From Psychrobacter sp. FDAARGOS_221 (lineage in GTDB: Bacteria > Pseudomonadota > Gammaproteobacteria > Pseudomonadales > Moraxellaceae): a DNA stretch of 64,000 bases. Location: the NCBI RefSeq assembly GCF_002313155.2, contig NZ_NWFK02000001.1:2666001-2730000 (forward strand), read 5' to 3'. Below the pieces are notes generated by a model that worked only from the letters and a program-made list of their open reading frames with translations, did no database searches and was not told where the DNA came from. How positions within the stretch are numbered: position 1 is the stretch's first letter; the number at the start of each line of letters is the position of its first letter. Positions 16,333-24,692 of this stretch are shown piece after piece. The translations under genes were made by a program, and so were the position numbers.

Positions 16333-17898
16333 TTAGCGTGATGTCTTGCTAGCGGCTGTCGCTGCATTAGTAGCAGGCTCAATATGCATCACAGTTAAAT
16401 TATTATTCACTAAATATTTGTCGGCGGTTTTATTAATATCTTGACTGCTTACCTTGGCTAGTTGGTCATTTAAGGTGGTGATTAAGCGATCATCTAGGCC
16501 GCGCACTTGCATGTTACCTATGGTATAGGCCTGTCCTGAGACACTGTCTTGTGCGAATACAAAGCCTTTAACCACATTGTTGCGTGCACGGTCGAGCTCT
16601 TGCTGACTGATGTTTGCACTTTTTAGCGCATCTATTTGTTTAATAATGGCTTGCTGCGCCTGCTCTAGGCTCACACCTTCACGTGGGGTTGCTTGAATAA
16701 AGAATAGCCCGTCGCCACGCTCGTATAAGTTGTAGTCTGTACCGACAGAGGCCAATATGCCTTGCTCACGCACTAGATTTTTTTCAAAGCGGGCAGCAAG
16801 TCCGCCGTCAAGTACGAACTGAAGCATCAGTAAGTTATAGGCTTCTTGCTCTGGTAAGTCAGCGACTTTGGCACTGTGCAAGCTAGGCACATTAAAGGCC
16901 ATCAATAGAGTAGGTACATTCACTGACTCTTGAATCTGTTGTTGTTGATAGCCACGCCAGCCTTTTTGTTGTACGGAAGGACGTTGTGGTAGCTGCTTGC
17001 GCTGCAGGTGACCAAAGTAGTGATCTACTTTTGCCATGGTTTGTTCAGGGTCGACGTCACCAACAATCACTAAGGTTGCGTTATTGGGCGCATACCAGGT
17101 CTTATACCACTGCTCTAAGTCATCAATCTCGATGCTGCCAATCTCATCCATTGGGCCAATAACAGATTCGCCTTTGGGGCTATTGGGTAGCGCAAGTTTA
17201 CGGAACTTCTCAAATGAACGTGCCAGTGGGTTGTCATCTGTACGCTGGCGGCGCTCTTCCATCACCACATTACGCTCTTGCTTGAACTCTTGGACGAACT
17301 CATCACTGTCAAAGCTTAAGTTGGTCATACGATCCGACTCTAGTTCAAGGGCAAGCGCCAAGCGATTGACAGGGAACATCTCGTAATAGCCAGTGAAGTC
17401 ATAGCTGGTAAAGGCGTTGTGGTTGCCGCCGAATTTGGCGACTAGGCGATCAAAGTCAGCGCCAGACACCTTCGGAGTGCCTTTGAACATCATGTGCTCA
17501 AGGATGTGCGAGATGCCACCTTTGTCCTCTGGCTCATCGGTAGAGCCCACGCGATACCATATTTGAGTCATCACCACTGGAGAGCGGTGGTCCTCTTTGA
17601 TGATAACTTTTAGACCATTATCAAGCAGATATTCATGACGGCTGTCATCAGCGGTAAACTGGGTGTCAGTTTGCTTGCTATAGCGTCCTTGATGGGCTTG
17701 CTCAGTACTAGGTGTTGATTTTGAATTTACGGTTCCATTGCTCTGAGAGGTTTGCAGGCTGGTACAGGCACTTAAGCCAGTGATAAGACCTGCACCAAGC
17801 AGGCTGCTGTATAACATTGACTTGAGTCGCTTGCTCGTTAATGAGCTTGGTTGTGATTGGCTGGTAGAAGATGGTTGTGAAGTCTTGTCGTTATTCAT
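16333..17898 (-). CDS. M16 family zinc metallopeptidase, predicted lipoprotein
   Basis: This is the catalytic member of the pair. The inverted zinc motif is H131-ILEH (H131, E134, H135) in the stretch GGISHILEHMMFKGT, with the third ligand expected in the acidic run near EERNVVMEERRQR. The N-terminus has a lipobox LSAC with C45 after a hydrophobic run, preceded by an S/Q-rich stretch, so it is probably anchored in a membrane facing the periplasm. A later in-frame ATG (M28) would give a more standard lipoprotein signal. The second domain carries FVFAQDSVSGQAYTIGNMQ. At 521 residues it fits M16B enzymes, which degrade peptides. Confidence 0.9.
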   Translation of the reverse strand: MNNDKTSQPSSTSQSQPSSLTSKRLKSMLYSSLLGAGLITGLSACTSLQTSQSNGTVNSKSTPSTEQAHQGRYSKQTDTQFTADDSRHEYLLDNGLKVIIKEDHRSPVVMTQIWYRVGSTDEPEDKGGISHILEHMMFKGTPKVSGADFDRLVAKFGGNHNAFTSYDFTGYYEMFPVNRLALALELESDRMTNLSFDSDEFVQEFKQERNVVMEERRQRTDDNPLARSFEKFRKLALPNSPKGESVIGPMDEIGSIEIDDLEQWYKTWYAPNNATLVIVGDVDPEQTMAKVDHYFGHLQRKQLPQRPSVQQKGWRGYQQQQIQESVNVPTLLMAFNVPSLHSAKVADLPEQEAYNLLMLQFVLDGGLAARFEKNLVREQGILASVGTDYNLYERGDGLFFIQATPREGVSLEQAQQAIIKQIDALKSANISQQELDRARNNVVKGFVFAQDSVSGQAYTIGNMQVRGLDDRLITTLNDQLAKVSSQDINKTADKYLVNNNLTVMHIEPATNAATAASKTSR

Positions 17899-18165
17899 GC
17901 TGCCCTCGAGGTTTAATGGATAGTTTTATGGGTTTGGTTATTATCGTGTTTGATTGTTAAATGGTTTTAGATGTATGGTTCTTATGATGTCATTAATCTA
18001 AGTAGCGTCAATTTAGGTACGTCAGAAATATGAATTAATTTATGTAACGTCAGATAATAAGGCACCCAGGTTACTTAATGAGTATGTTCGATGTAAGAAA
18101 ATAGTAACTAAATGGTAAAGTATAAGCCTATTGCCGGTTAGACATGGTATAAGTCGGGTGAAATT

Positions 18166-18174
18166 TGTTATAAT
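18166..18174 (+). promoter_or_regulatory. Extended -10 promoter element upstream of mnmG
   Basis: TGT followed by a perfect TATAAT (18169-18174) makes an extended -10 motif; there is no good -35. Transcription from here would give mnmG a leader of about 195 nt. Confidence 0.45.
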
Positions 18175-18295
18175 TGCCTGTTATTTTAATGTTCTGTGTG
18201 TCACCATTTCATTTATATTTTCGTTTTTATCCCCATAATCTATAACGCTACTGCATTTGGTATGCGTAAGGGTTGCCATCAATTTGTTGCACCGA

Positions 18296-18343
18296 TTTAT
18301 TAATCCATTTATCAATCAATATATTAATCAGTTTATTAACAGT
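18296..18343 (+). repeat. AT-rich tandem repeat, 12-bp unit, four copies, before mnmG
   Basis: Four consecutive 12-mers: TTTATTAATCCA, TTTATCAATCAA, TATATTAATCAG and TTTATTAACAGT. The array ends 32 bp before the mnmG start codon. Confidence 0.7.
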
Positions 18344-18375
18344 CACCTATTAGCTTAACAGCAGGCGAGGCGTAT

Positions 18376-20307
18376 ATGTCATCAACATCATCTACATCAC
18401 ATAGCTCTGGTATCACCTATCCAAAGTCCTATGACGTGGTCGTCATTGGCGGTGGCCATGCTGGGACTGAAGCCGCATTAGCCGCAGCACGCATGGGTGC
18501 ACAAACCTTATTATTAACCCACAATATCGAAACCCTCGGTCAGATGAGTTGTAACCCAGCCATTGGCGGTATCGGTAAATCTCATTTAGTGCGTGAAATT
18601 GATGCATTAGGCGGCGCCATGGCGTTAGCAACCGACAAAGCCGGTATTCAATTTCGAGTATTAAACAGCCGCAAAGGCGCTGCAGTACGTGCCACTCGAG
18701 CGCAAGCAGACCGTATTTTGTACAAAGCAGCGATTCGCCATACCTTAGAGAATCAGCCAAATTTGGATCTGTTCCAGCAAGGTGCTGACGATATCTTAGT
18801 TGAAAATGGCAAAGCCTGTGCGGTAGTGACCTCAACTGGTATCATCTTTAATACCAAAACTGTGGTGCTGACTTCAGGTACCTTCTTAGGCGGCGTCATT
18901 CATATTGGTTTGGATAATTCAAAAGGTGGCCGAGCAGGCGATCAGCCTTCTATTAAGTTGGCTGAGCGCTTACGTGAATTAAAACTGCCAGTGGGACGTT
19001 TAAAAACCGGTACCCCAGCACGTATTGATGCCAAAAGCGTTGATTTTAGCGTTATGAAAGTACAGCCAGGCGATACGCCATTGCCGGTGATGAGCTTTAT
19101 GGGTGATGTGAGCATGCACCCTGAGCAGGTCAATTGCTTTATTACTTATACCAATGAAAAAACGCACGATATCATTCGTAAGCACTTAGACAGATCTCCA
19201 TTATTTTCAGGCAGCATTGAAGGGGTAGGTCCACGCTATTGTCCATCTATTGAAGACAAAATTCACCGTTTTGCTGACAAAGACAGTCACCAGATCTTTG
19301 TGGAGCCTGAAGGCTTAACCACTCATGAGCTGTATCCTAACGGAATCTCAACCAGTCTGCCATTTGATGTACAAATTGAGTTTATCCGTACTATGGCAGG
19401 CTTTGAAAACGCGCATATTACGCGTCCAGGCTATGCCATTGAATACGATTATTTCAATCCGCAAAACTTAAAACCAACGCTTGAAACCAAGTCAATTGAC
19501 AACCTATATTTCGCCGGTCAAATTAACGGTACCACCGGTTATGAAGAGGCCGGTGTACAAGGGTTGCTGGCAGGTGTGAATGCAGCGTTATCAACCCAAG
19601 ACAATCCGGTAATGGACACCTGGACGCCTCGTCGTGATCAGGCTTATCTAGGGGTGCTGGTTGATGACCTGATTACTCATGGCACAAAAGAGCCGTATCG
19701 CATGTTTACCAGCCGTGCCGAATATCGCTTGCTGCTGCGTGAAGACAATGCCGATCAGCGCTTGACTGAAATTGGTCGTAAGCTGGGCTTGGTGGATGAC
19801 ACCCGCTGGGAAGCTTATCAGACTAAGATGGAGTCGATTGCTACAGAATCTGCCCGTCTTAAAGAGCTGTGGGCGACACCTAATAACGAGCTTGGCAAAA
19901 AATTCACTGAGCAAACAGGCGAGGTGTTATCAAAAGAAGCGACGGCTTATGACTTACTAAAACGTCCAAAAGTGGGATTTGATGACATCGCGGCTATGAC
20001 AGGCGCTGATGTGGCCAGTGACGTGGGGGAGCAAATTGAAATCTCAGTCAAATATGCCGGTTACATTGACCGTCAGCAAGAAGATATTGAACAAATGAAG
20101 CGTCTTGAGAATACCGAGCTGCCTGAAGACTTTGACTTTAGCGTTGTCTCTGGTCTGTCTAATGAGATTGTGCAAAAACTGCAAGAGATTCGTCCGGCAA
20201 CCCTAGCACAAGCCAGCCGTATTAGTGGTGTGACGCCTGCTGCTATTCAACTGTTGGGTATGACCTTGAAAAAACAGCGTAAAGCCAGGGCATCACTAGA
20301 TTCATAG
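18376..20307 (+). CDS. mnmG: tRNA uridine-5-carboxymethylaminomethyl modification enzyme MnmG (GidA)
   Basis: MnmG, with its GTPase partner MnmE, installs the carboxymethylaminomethyl group on wobble U34 of several tRNAs, using FAD, NADH and methylenetetrahydrofolate. The 643-residue protein has the N-terminal FAD-binding motif [20 protein letters not shown] (from residue 22), the conserved [28 protein letters not shown], the redox-site region [11 protein letters not shown], and [16 protein letters not shown]. The C-terminal helical domain that docks MnmE is present. GGCGAGGCG before the ATG gives a ribosome site. mnmE is not in the window. Repeats flank the gene on both sides. Confidence 0.97.
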   Translation: MSSTSSTSHSSGITYPKSYDVVVIGGGHAGTEAALAAARMGAQTLLLTHNIETLGQMSCNPAIGGIGKSHLVREIDALGGAMALATDKAGIQFRVLNSRKGAAVRATRAQADRILYKAAIRHTLENQPNLDLFQQGADDILVENGKACAVVTSTGIIFNTKTVVLTSGTFLGGVIHIGLDNSKGGRAGDQPSIKLAERLRELKLPVGRLKTGTPARIDAKSVDFSVMKVQPGDTPLPVMSFMGDVSMHPEQVNCFITYTNEKTHDIIRKHLDRSPLFSGSIEGVGPRYCPSIEDKIHRFADKDSHQIFVEPEGLTTHELYPNGISTSLPFDVQIEFIRTMAGFENAHITRPGYAIEYDYFNPQNLKPTLETKSIDNLYFAGQINGTTGYEEAGVQGLLAGVNAALSTQDNPVMDTWTPRRDQAYLGVLVDDLITHGTKEPYRMFTSRAEYRLLLREDNADQRLTEIGRKLGLVDDTRWEAYQTKMESIATESARLKELWATPNNELGKKFTEQTGEVLSKEATAYDLLKRPKVGFDDIAAMTGADVASDVGEQIEISVKYAGYIDRQQEDIEQMKRLENTELPEDFDFSVVSGLSNEIVQKLQEIRPATLAQASRISGVTPAAIQLLGMTLKKQRKARASLDS

Positions 20308-20321
20308 TGGCTTCTTAAAAT

Positions 20322-20411
20322 GGTTGTTTTCTAAACGGTTGTTTTCTAAATAGTTATTTTTTAAATAGTTATTTTTTAAATAGTTATTTTTTAAATAGTT
20401 ATTTTTGAATC
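20322..20411 (+). repeat. Tandem repeat, 15-bp unit, six copies, just after mnmG
   Basis: Units begin at 20322, 20337, 20352, 20367, 20382 and 20397. The three middle copies are identical (AGTTATTTTTTAAAT); the outer ones differ at a few bases (GGTTGTTTTCTAAAC first, AGTTATTTTTGAATC last). The array begins 15 bp after the mnmG stop. Confidence 0.9.
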
Positions 20412-20523
20412 AGCTACTCTCAAACTAAACAGCTTTTGTATTTATGTTATTTGAGTACTTAAGCTGTTTGTTTATCAATAACGACTGTCGCTTCATTACC
20501 CACAGTGGAATCAAATCAATATC

Positions 20524-21507
20524 ATGTTAGATGCTATTTTATTTGCCTTAACCATTGTCCTGCCCAACCTAATACTGATGGGGTTGGGCTTTTTTATGCG
20601 CAAGCAAGGGCAGGTGAGTAAGGCGTTTATTGATCAAGCATCTAAGCTGGTATTTAATTATGCGCTACCTTGTTTGCTATTTTTTAGCGTGGTTCAAAGC
20701 AGCGTCGATTTTAGTGCGCAGCTGCCGTTAATTGTGGCCGGTTTTGTGGTGACCCTGATTTTGTTCTTTGGAGCAGAAGGCTATGCCAAGCTGTTTATTG
20801 AGCGTGCAGAAGATAAGGGCGTATTCGTACAAGGCGTGTTTCGTAGTAATATGGCGATTATTGGACTCGCAACGGTCGCCAATGCTTATGGCAAAGAGGG
20901 CTTAAGTGTCGGCGCGGTATATATGGGGGTTATCACCTTGGTATTTAATGTACTGGCAGTGATTACCTTAAGTCGCACCTCATTAGAAAGTGAGTCATCA
21001 TCGGCGTCCAAAGCCAGTCATTATATAATGATGCTGGTCAAAAAAATTATCAGCAATCCGTTAATCATATCGCTATTGGCCGCCTTTGCTTACAAAGCGC
21101 TTGATGTCAGTTTGTCCTTACCGCCGCTGCCACAAGTGGTTACTTATACCGGAGAGTTATTGGCAGCATTATCATTACCACTGGCGCTGATTTGTGCAGG
21201 GGCTACCATTGATATACGCTCGATGTTGACCTTATCGGGTCTGTCGATGCAAGCCAGTATCGGGCGAATTTTGATTGCACCGATAGTGGCAGTCGCCGTT
21301 GGTCTAGGCTTTGGTCTCACGGGGGTGCATATGGGGGTGCTGTTCTTAATGGTAGCATCACCGACGGCTGCGGCCAGCTATGTGATGGCAAAAGCAATGG
21401 GTGGTAATGAGGTGTTGGCGGCCAATATTTTGGCATTCACCACGGTGTTTGCGCTGTTTGGTATGGCCATCGGTGCCGCTATTTTACGTGGGCTGGGTTG
21501 GATGTAA
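20524..21507 (+). CDS. AEC family permease (auxin efflux carrier-like)
   Basis: This is an inner-membrane secondary transporter with about ten hydrophobic segments over 327 residues, in two five-segment halves split by a polar stretch around residues 155-170. Family-typical features are the N-terminal VLPNLILMGLGFFMRK, FRSNMAIIGLATVANAYG in the first half, and SLPLALICAGATIDI with ASPTAAASYVMAKAMGGN in the second half. Bacterial members export or import organic acids such as malate or malonate; the substrate here is unknown. It is a single-gene unit with a weak ribosome site and no recognised functional partner next to it. Confidence 0.85.
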   Translation: MLDAILFALTIVLPNLILMGLGFFMRKQGQVSKAFIDQASKLVFNYALPCLLFFSVVQSSVDFSAQLPLIVAGFVVTLILFFGAEGYAKLFIERAEDKGVFVQGVFRSNMAIIGLATVANAYGKEGLSVGAVYMGVITLVFNVLAVITLSRTSLESESSSASKASHYIMMLVKKIISNPLIISLLAAFAYKALDVSLSLPPLPQVVTYTGELLAALSLPLALICAGATIDIRSMLTLSGLSMQASIGRILIAPIVAVAVGLGFGLTGVHMGVLFLMVASPTAAASYVMAKAMGGNEVLAANILAFTTVFALFGMAIGAAILRGLGWM

Positions 21508-21699
21508 ACGAGGCTACGAGAGGCTAGGTTAGATTTGGCATTGATTTGACAGTGACTTAATAGTGATTTGACAGTGTATAGACATCGCACAGATAAGTTC
21601 TATACAGGGTGTCATAGATAGGCTATTATAGCCCACAATATGACAGCTTTATGTCAGCGTATGTGAGGTATCTCAACAATTATTTATAGTGAAATTAAT

Positions 21700-22050
21700 A
21701 TGATCAACAGCAAAAATATTGCCAAAATGCTGCTAGCCAGTGCTTTATTTTCGACAGCACTGACCGCGCAGGCCATGCCTACCAGTGAGGTCACTTTTGA
21801 GTCCGGCAGTAACTGTGGTCATTATGAAGGTGACTTAGCCGGTGGTAGAGTATTCACCCTACAATTGGCCAAAGATCAACAGTTAGTGGTCAGCTCAGAT
21901 GGGCACGTACAAAGTGTGGTAGACAGCAAGGGCACGGCATTAGAGGACCAAGGCGGTGCAAACTACCGTTATGTTGCTTTGCATTCAGGCACACACCAAA
22001 TCAAAATGGCAGGCCGTGCTACCAGTAGCGCTGACTTCTGTATCAACTAG
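21700..22050 (+). CDS. Small secreted protein, possible PliG-like lysozyme inhibitor
   Basis: The 116-residue protein has a clear signal peptide, with cleavage expected after AQA (residue 25). The mature part, about 91 residues, has two cysteines (C39, C114) that may form a disulfide. Its pattern runs parallel to periplasmic inhibitors of g-type lysozyme: VTFESG near the N-terminus, a GHYEGDLAGG segment, FTLQLAKDQQLVVSSD, and the block YVALHSGTHQIKMAGR, which aligns with the inhibitor loop SGxY plus a following strand, though histidine replaces the tyrosine. This is my pattern comparison, not a database match; a general PPC-like fold is the alternative. It is a single gene with no adjacent lysozyme target. 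Confidence 0.7.
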   Translation: MINSKNIAKMLLASALFSTALTAQAMPTSEVTFESGSNCGHYEGDLAGGRVFTLQLAKDQQLVVSSDGHVQSVVDSKGTALEDQGGANYRYVALHSGTHQIKMAGRATSSADFCIN

Positions 22051-22144
22051 TTTTTCCTAATTAGGCAGCTGTCAGCTTTAGTAGCAGTTGCTTGGCCCTA
22101 AGCACTGCCTCTCTCTATTCCTGTTACTCCCTCAACTCAAAGTC

Positions 22145-23143
22145 TTAATTCAAATCAAACAACTCAAGCTGAGGCACTAACTCAAGCGACTGTAAGCGTG
22201 CTTGCTGATCGTATATGTTGGCAGTGACCATCAGCTCATCGGGTTTATATTCTTCAATAAAGCGCTGCAGCTGAGGGCGAACCTCATCAACAGAACCAAT
22301 AAAAGACACCGATAGCGCGTCATCTACCATGGCTTTTTCAGTGGCATTCCAATGAGAATCCATTGACTCTACTGGTTTTGGTACCTGACCGCGTCCGCCA
22401 CGACGTAAGCGTACAAAGCTTTGTTGTGCCGATGTGAAGTGGTAACGTGCCTCATTACTGTTTTGGGCCAATAATAAGTTAGCAGCAAGCATCACATAAG
22501 GTTTGTCTAAATAAATCGAGGACTCAAAGTTGTCACGATAGGTTGCAATAGCCTGACCGAGCATACGTGGTGCAAAGTGTGAGGCGAATGAATAAGGCAG
22601 TCCTAACTTGGCGGCAAGCGTGGCACCAAACAGTGAAGAGCCTAATATCCAAATGGGCACATTACTGCCGGCACCTGGAAACGCCTGAACTGGACTGCGA
22701 TCGGAATCATTGCCTAAGAAAAACAGCAATTCTTGTACATCTTGCGGAAAGCGTTCAGCGTCATGCATTTGACGGCGTAAAGCCTGAAAGGTTGCACCAT
22801 CGGTTCCAGGAGCGCGTCCCAGTCCTAAATCAATGCGGTCACCGTATAGGGCTTGCAAGGTACCAAATTGTTCAGCAACCACCAATGGCGAGTGGTTAGG
22901 CAGCATCACACCGCCTGAGCCAATGCGTATCTTATTAGTTTGTGCGCCGATATGAGACAGCAGCACCGACGTTGCCGCACTGGCAATACCGGGCATATTA
23001 TGGTGCTCAGCCATCCAATAGCGATTCATACCGATGGCTTCAGCTTTCTGTGCTGTTGCTACCGTGTAAGCCACACCTTCGGCTGTGGTTTTGCCTTCTG
23101 GCACTGGTGCTAAGTCTAAAAATGATAGAGGGATTTTATTCAT
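22145..23143 (-). CDS. LLM class flavin-dependent oxidoreductase (luciferase-like, YhbW type)
   Basis: The protein is a bacterial-luciferase-fold monooxygenase that would use reduced flavin and oxygen on an unknown substrate. The 332-residue sequence matches the YhbW/MsnO8 subgroup: [13 protein letters not shown] at the N-terminus, [15 protein letters not shown] (about 42-56), [20 protein letters not shown], and [14 protein letters not shown]. The C-terminal part ends in [13 protein letters not shown], also typical. It is a single-gene unit on the minus strand. Nothing in the neighbourhood points to a pathway; the adjacent CysB-like regulator could hint at sulfur metabolism, but it has its own terminator, so this is weak. 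Confidence 0.88.
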   Translation of the reverse strand: MNKIPLSFLDLAPVPEGKTTAEGVAYTVATAQKAEAIGMNRYWMAEHHNMPGIASAATSVLLSHIGAQTNKIRIGSGGVMLPNHSPLVVAEQFGTLQALYGDRIDLGLGRAPGTDGATFQALRRQMHDAERFPQDVQELLFFLGNDSDRSPVQAFPGAGSNVPIWILGSSLFGATLAAKLGLPYSFASHFAPRMLGQAIATYRDNFESSIYLDKPYVMLAANLLLAQNSNEARYHFTSAQQSFVRLRRGGRGQVPKPVESMDSHWNATEKAMVDDALSVSFIGSVDEVRPQLQRFIEEYKPDELMVTANIYDQQARLQSLELVPQLELFDLN

Positions 23144-23479
23144 GAGTTATCCAAATTTTAAAATATAGCTTTAATGGTTTGCTAAGTTGTTCTATTTATC
23201 TAGTTATAGTTTTAGTAATTAAAGTATTTTGGTAATTAAAAATAATAGGCAAGCGTTAATAACAGAGATGCTTCTCTCAGCATAGCTTTTCAAGTGATGA
23301 CCAAGTGATAGTTACGCACTGCCAACGCAGGTTAATAATTGATAACACAGTCTATTGACTTAAAAAATAACTGTTAAAAAAATAAGCACCCCTAATAGAG
23401 GTGCTTATTTTATTTGTGTGCACTAATACTGTTGTTAATACTAGGATAGGTTACAGCCCAGCGTTAAGCGCTGTTTAAA
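23144..23479. other. Intergenic region between the luciferase-like and CysB-like genes
   Basis: About 335 bp upstream of the luciferase-like gene and downstream of the cysB-like gene, AT-rich. The only clear element is the terminator at 23379-23411. Confidence 0.5.
23379..23411 (-). terminator. Terminator after the CysB-like regulator
   Basis: A 12-bp perfect stem, AAAATAAGCACC (23379-23390) with GGTGCTTATTTT (23400-23411), has a 9-nt loop and A/T runs outside. It lies about 70 bp beyond the regulator's stop on the minus strand. Confidence 0.75.
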
Positions 23480-24415
23480 CTAGACCTCAGCGTCAAATTG
23501 CTGCTGACACAACTTGATAAATTCTTTACCAAAGTGGCGAATCTCAGCGTCATCACGTACCGCAATCCAACTGGTGAAGCGGCCGAAGAAATCAATTGGT
23601 ATAGCGGTTAGATTTTGATAATGGCTCGGCTCAAACGCCATCTCCGCGATAATACCAACTCCAAGTCCAGCACCGACATAAGTACTGATTACATCGGCAT
23701 CAAGTGCGGCCAACACCACTTCTGGCTCAAGACCAGCGTCATGGAAAGTCTTATCAATCGCGCCACGTCCCGTAAAGCCGCCATGATAGGTCACCAATGG
23801 ATAGCTGGCTAATGTAGGTAGGTCTATTTCATCGAGCTGCGCCAGTTCATGGTCTTTAGGCACGATGACTCGGTGTGACCAATCATAATAACGATAACAG
23901 CGCAGATAAGAGTTCTGTAAAAGAGCTTCGGTGGCAATCCCGATATCGGCTTGACCACGAATCACCATATTAGCAATGGTTTGCGGGTCAGCTTGTTGTA
24001 GCACCAGCTGTACTTTTGGAAATTCGGCTTTGAACTTTTTGATAATCTCAGGTAACACATAGCGGGCTTGAGTATGCGTGGTAGCCAAGGTCAGTGTACC
24101 GGTCTGCGGGTTGTTATAATCTAGGCTGATATTTTCAATGGTGCGAATTTCGGTAAAGATGGCCTCAATGTGCGGTAACAGTGCTTCACCCACAGGGGTT
24201 AGACCAGTTAGACGCTTGCCTTGACGCACAAAGACTTCTGCTTTTAATTGGTTTTCAAGCGCAGAGATATGCTTAGATAAACTCGATTGGCTGGTATGAA
24301 GTACGGCAGCAGCCTGACTTAAGTTATAGCCGTTAATCACGGTATGCCAGACGGTTTCAAGTTGTTTGAGCTGAATTTGTAAGTGTCTTTGGTTAACGAC
24401 TACGTCAATTGCCAT
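23480..24415 (-). CDS. LysR-type transcriptional regulator, CysB/Cbl subgroup
   Basis: The 311-residue protein has an N-terminal winged helix-turn-helix (LSQAAAVLHTSQSSLSKHISALE, split here at about residues 33-56) and a CysB-like effector domain. The subgroup is shown by TTHTQARYVLPEIIKKF, ADIGIATEAL, YPLVTYHGGFTGR and LDADVISTYVGAGLGVGIIA, which follow E. coli CysB closely. CysB-type regulators sense N-acetylserine or sulfur-compound ligands and activate sulfate or sulfonate assimilation. AGGAT lies 8 nt before the ATG. No sulfur-assimilation genes are in the window, so it probably acts elsewhere. It is shorter than E. coli CysB (324) at the C-terminus. Confidence 0.9.
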   Translation of the reverse strand: MAIDVVVNQRHLQIQLKQLETVWHTVINGYNLSQAAAVLHTSQSSLSKHISALENQLKAEVFVRQGKRLTGLTPVGEALLPHIEAIFTEIRTIENISLDYNNPQTGTLTLATTHTQARYVLPEIIKKFKAEFPKVQLVLQQADPQTIANMVIRGQADIGIATEALLQNSYLRCYRYYDWSHRVIVPKDHELAQLDEIDLPTLASYPLVTYHGGFTGRGAIDKTFHDAGLEPEVVLAALDADVISTYVGAGLGVGIIAEMAFEPSHYQNLTAIPIDFFGRFTSWIAVRDDAEIRHFGKEFIKLCQQQFDAEV

Positions 24416-24692
24416 AAAAATATCCTGTCGCCATCAAGGCTCAAAGGGAGTGTGTGAAAAAGCGGATTTATCGATGTTAGATGCTATTGATTGGATTAAT
24501 CGAGCATTATACCGTTATTCATCCTGTTTTCTCCAGTTGTAACTTGTGTTGTGTGCGCTGGCGGATGAGTCACTATTTGAGCAATGGCAATTGACGATGG
24601 TATTTACGGCAGCTAAATTTGTGATATGGCTAGTCAAGCCTATCATTCTCAAGTAACATAGCATTTTTAGTTTTTATTGCGAAAGGTTTCTT

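Larger units (their letters stand above)
17899..18375. other. Gene-free region between divergent M16 peptidase and mnmG genes
   Basis: About 480 bp, AT-rich. It contains an extended -10 element (18166-18174), a single near-match to a DnaA box (TTATCCCCA, 18227-18235) and a 12-bp repeat array (18296-18343), all upstream of mnmG. Confidence 0.55.
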
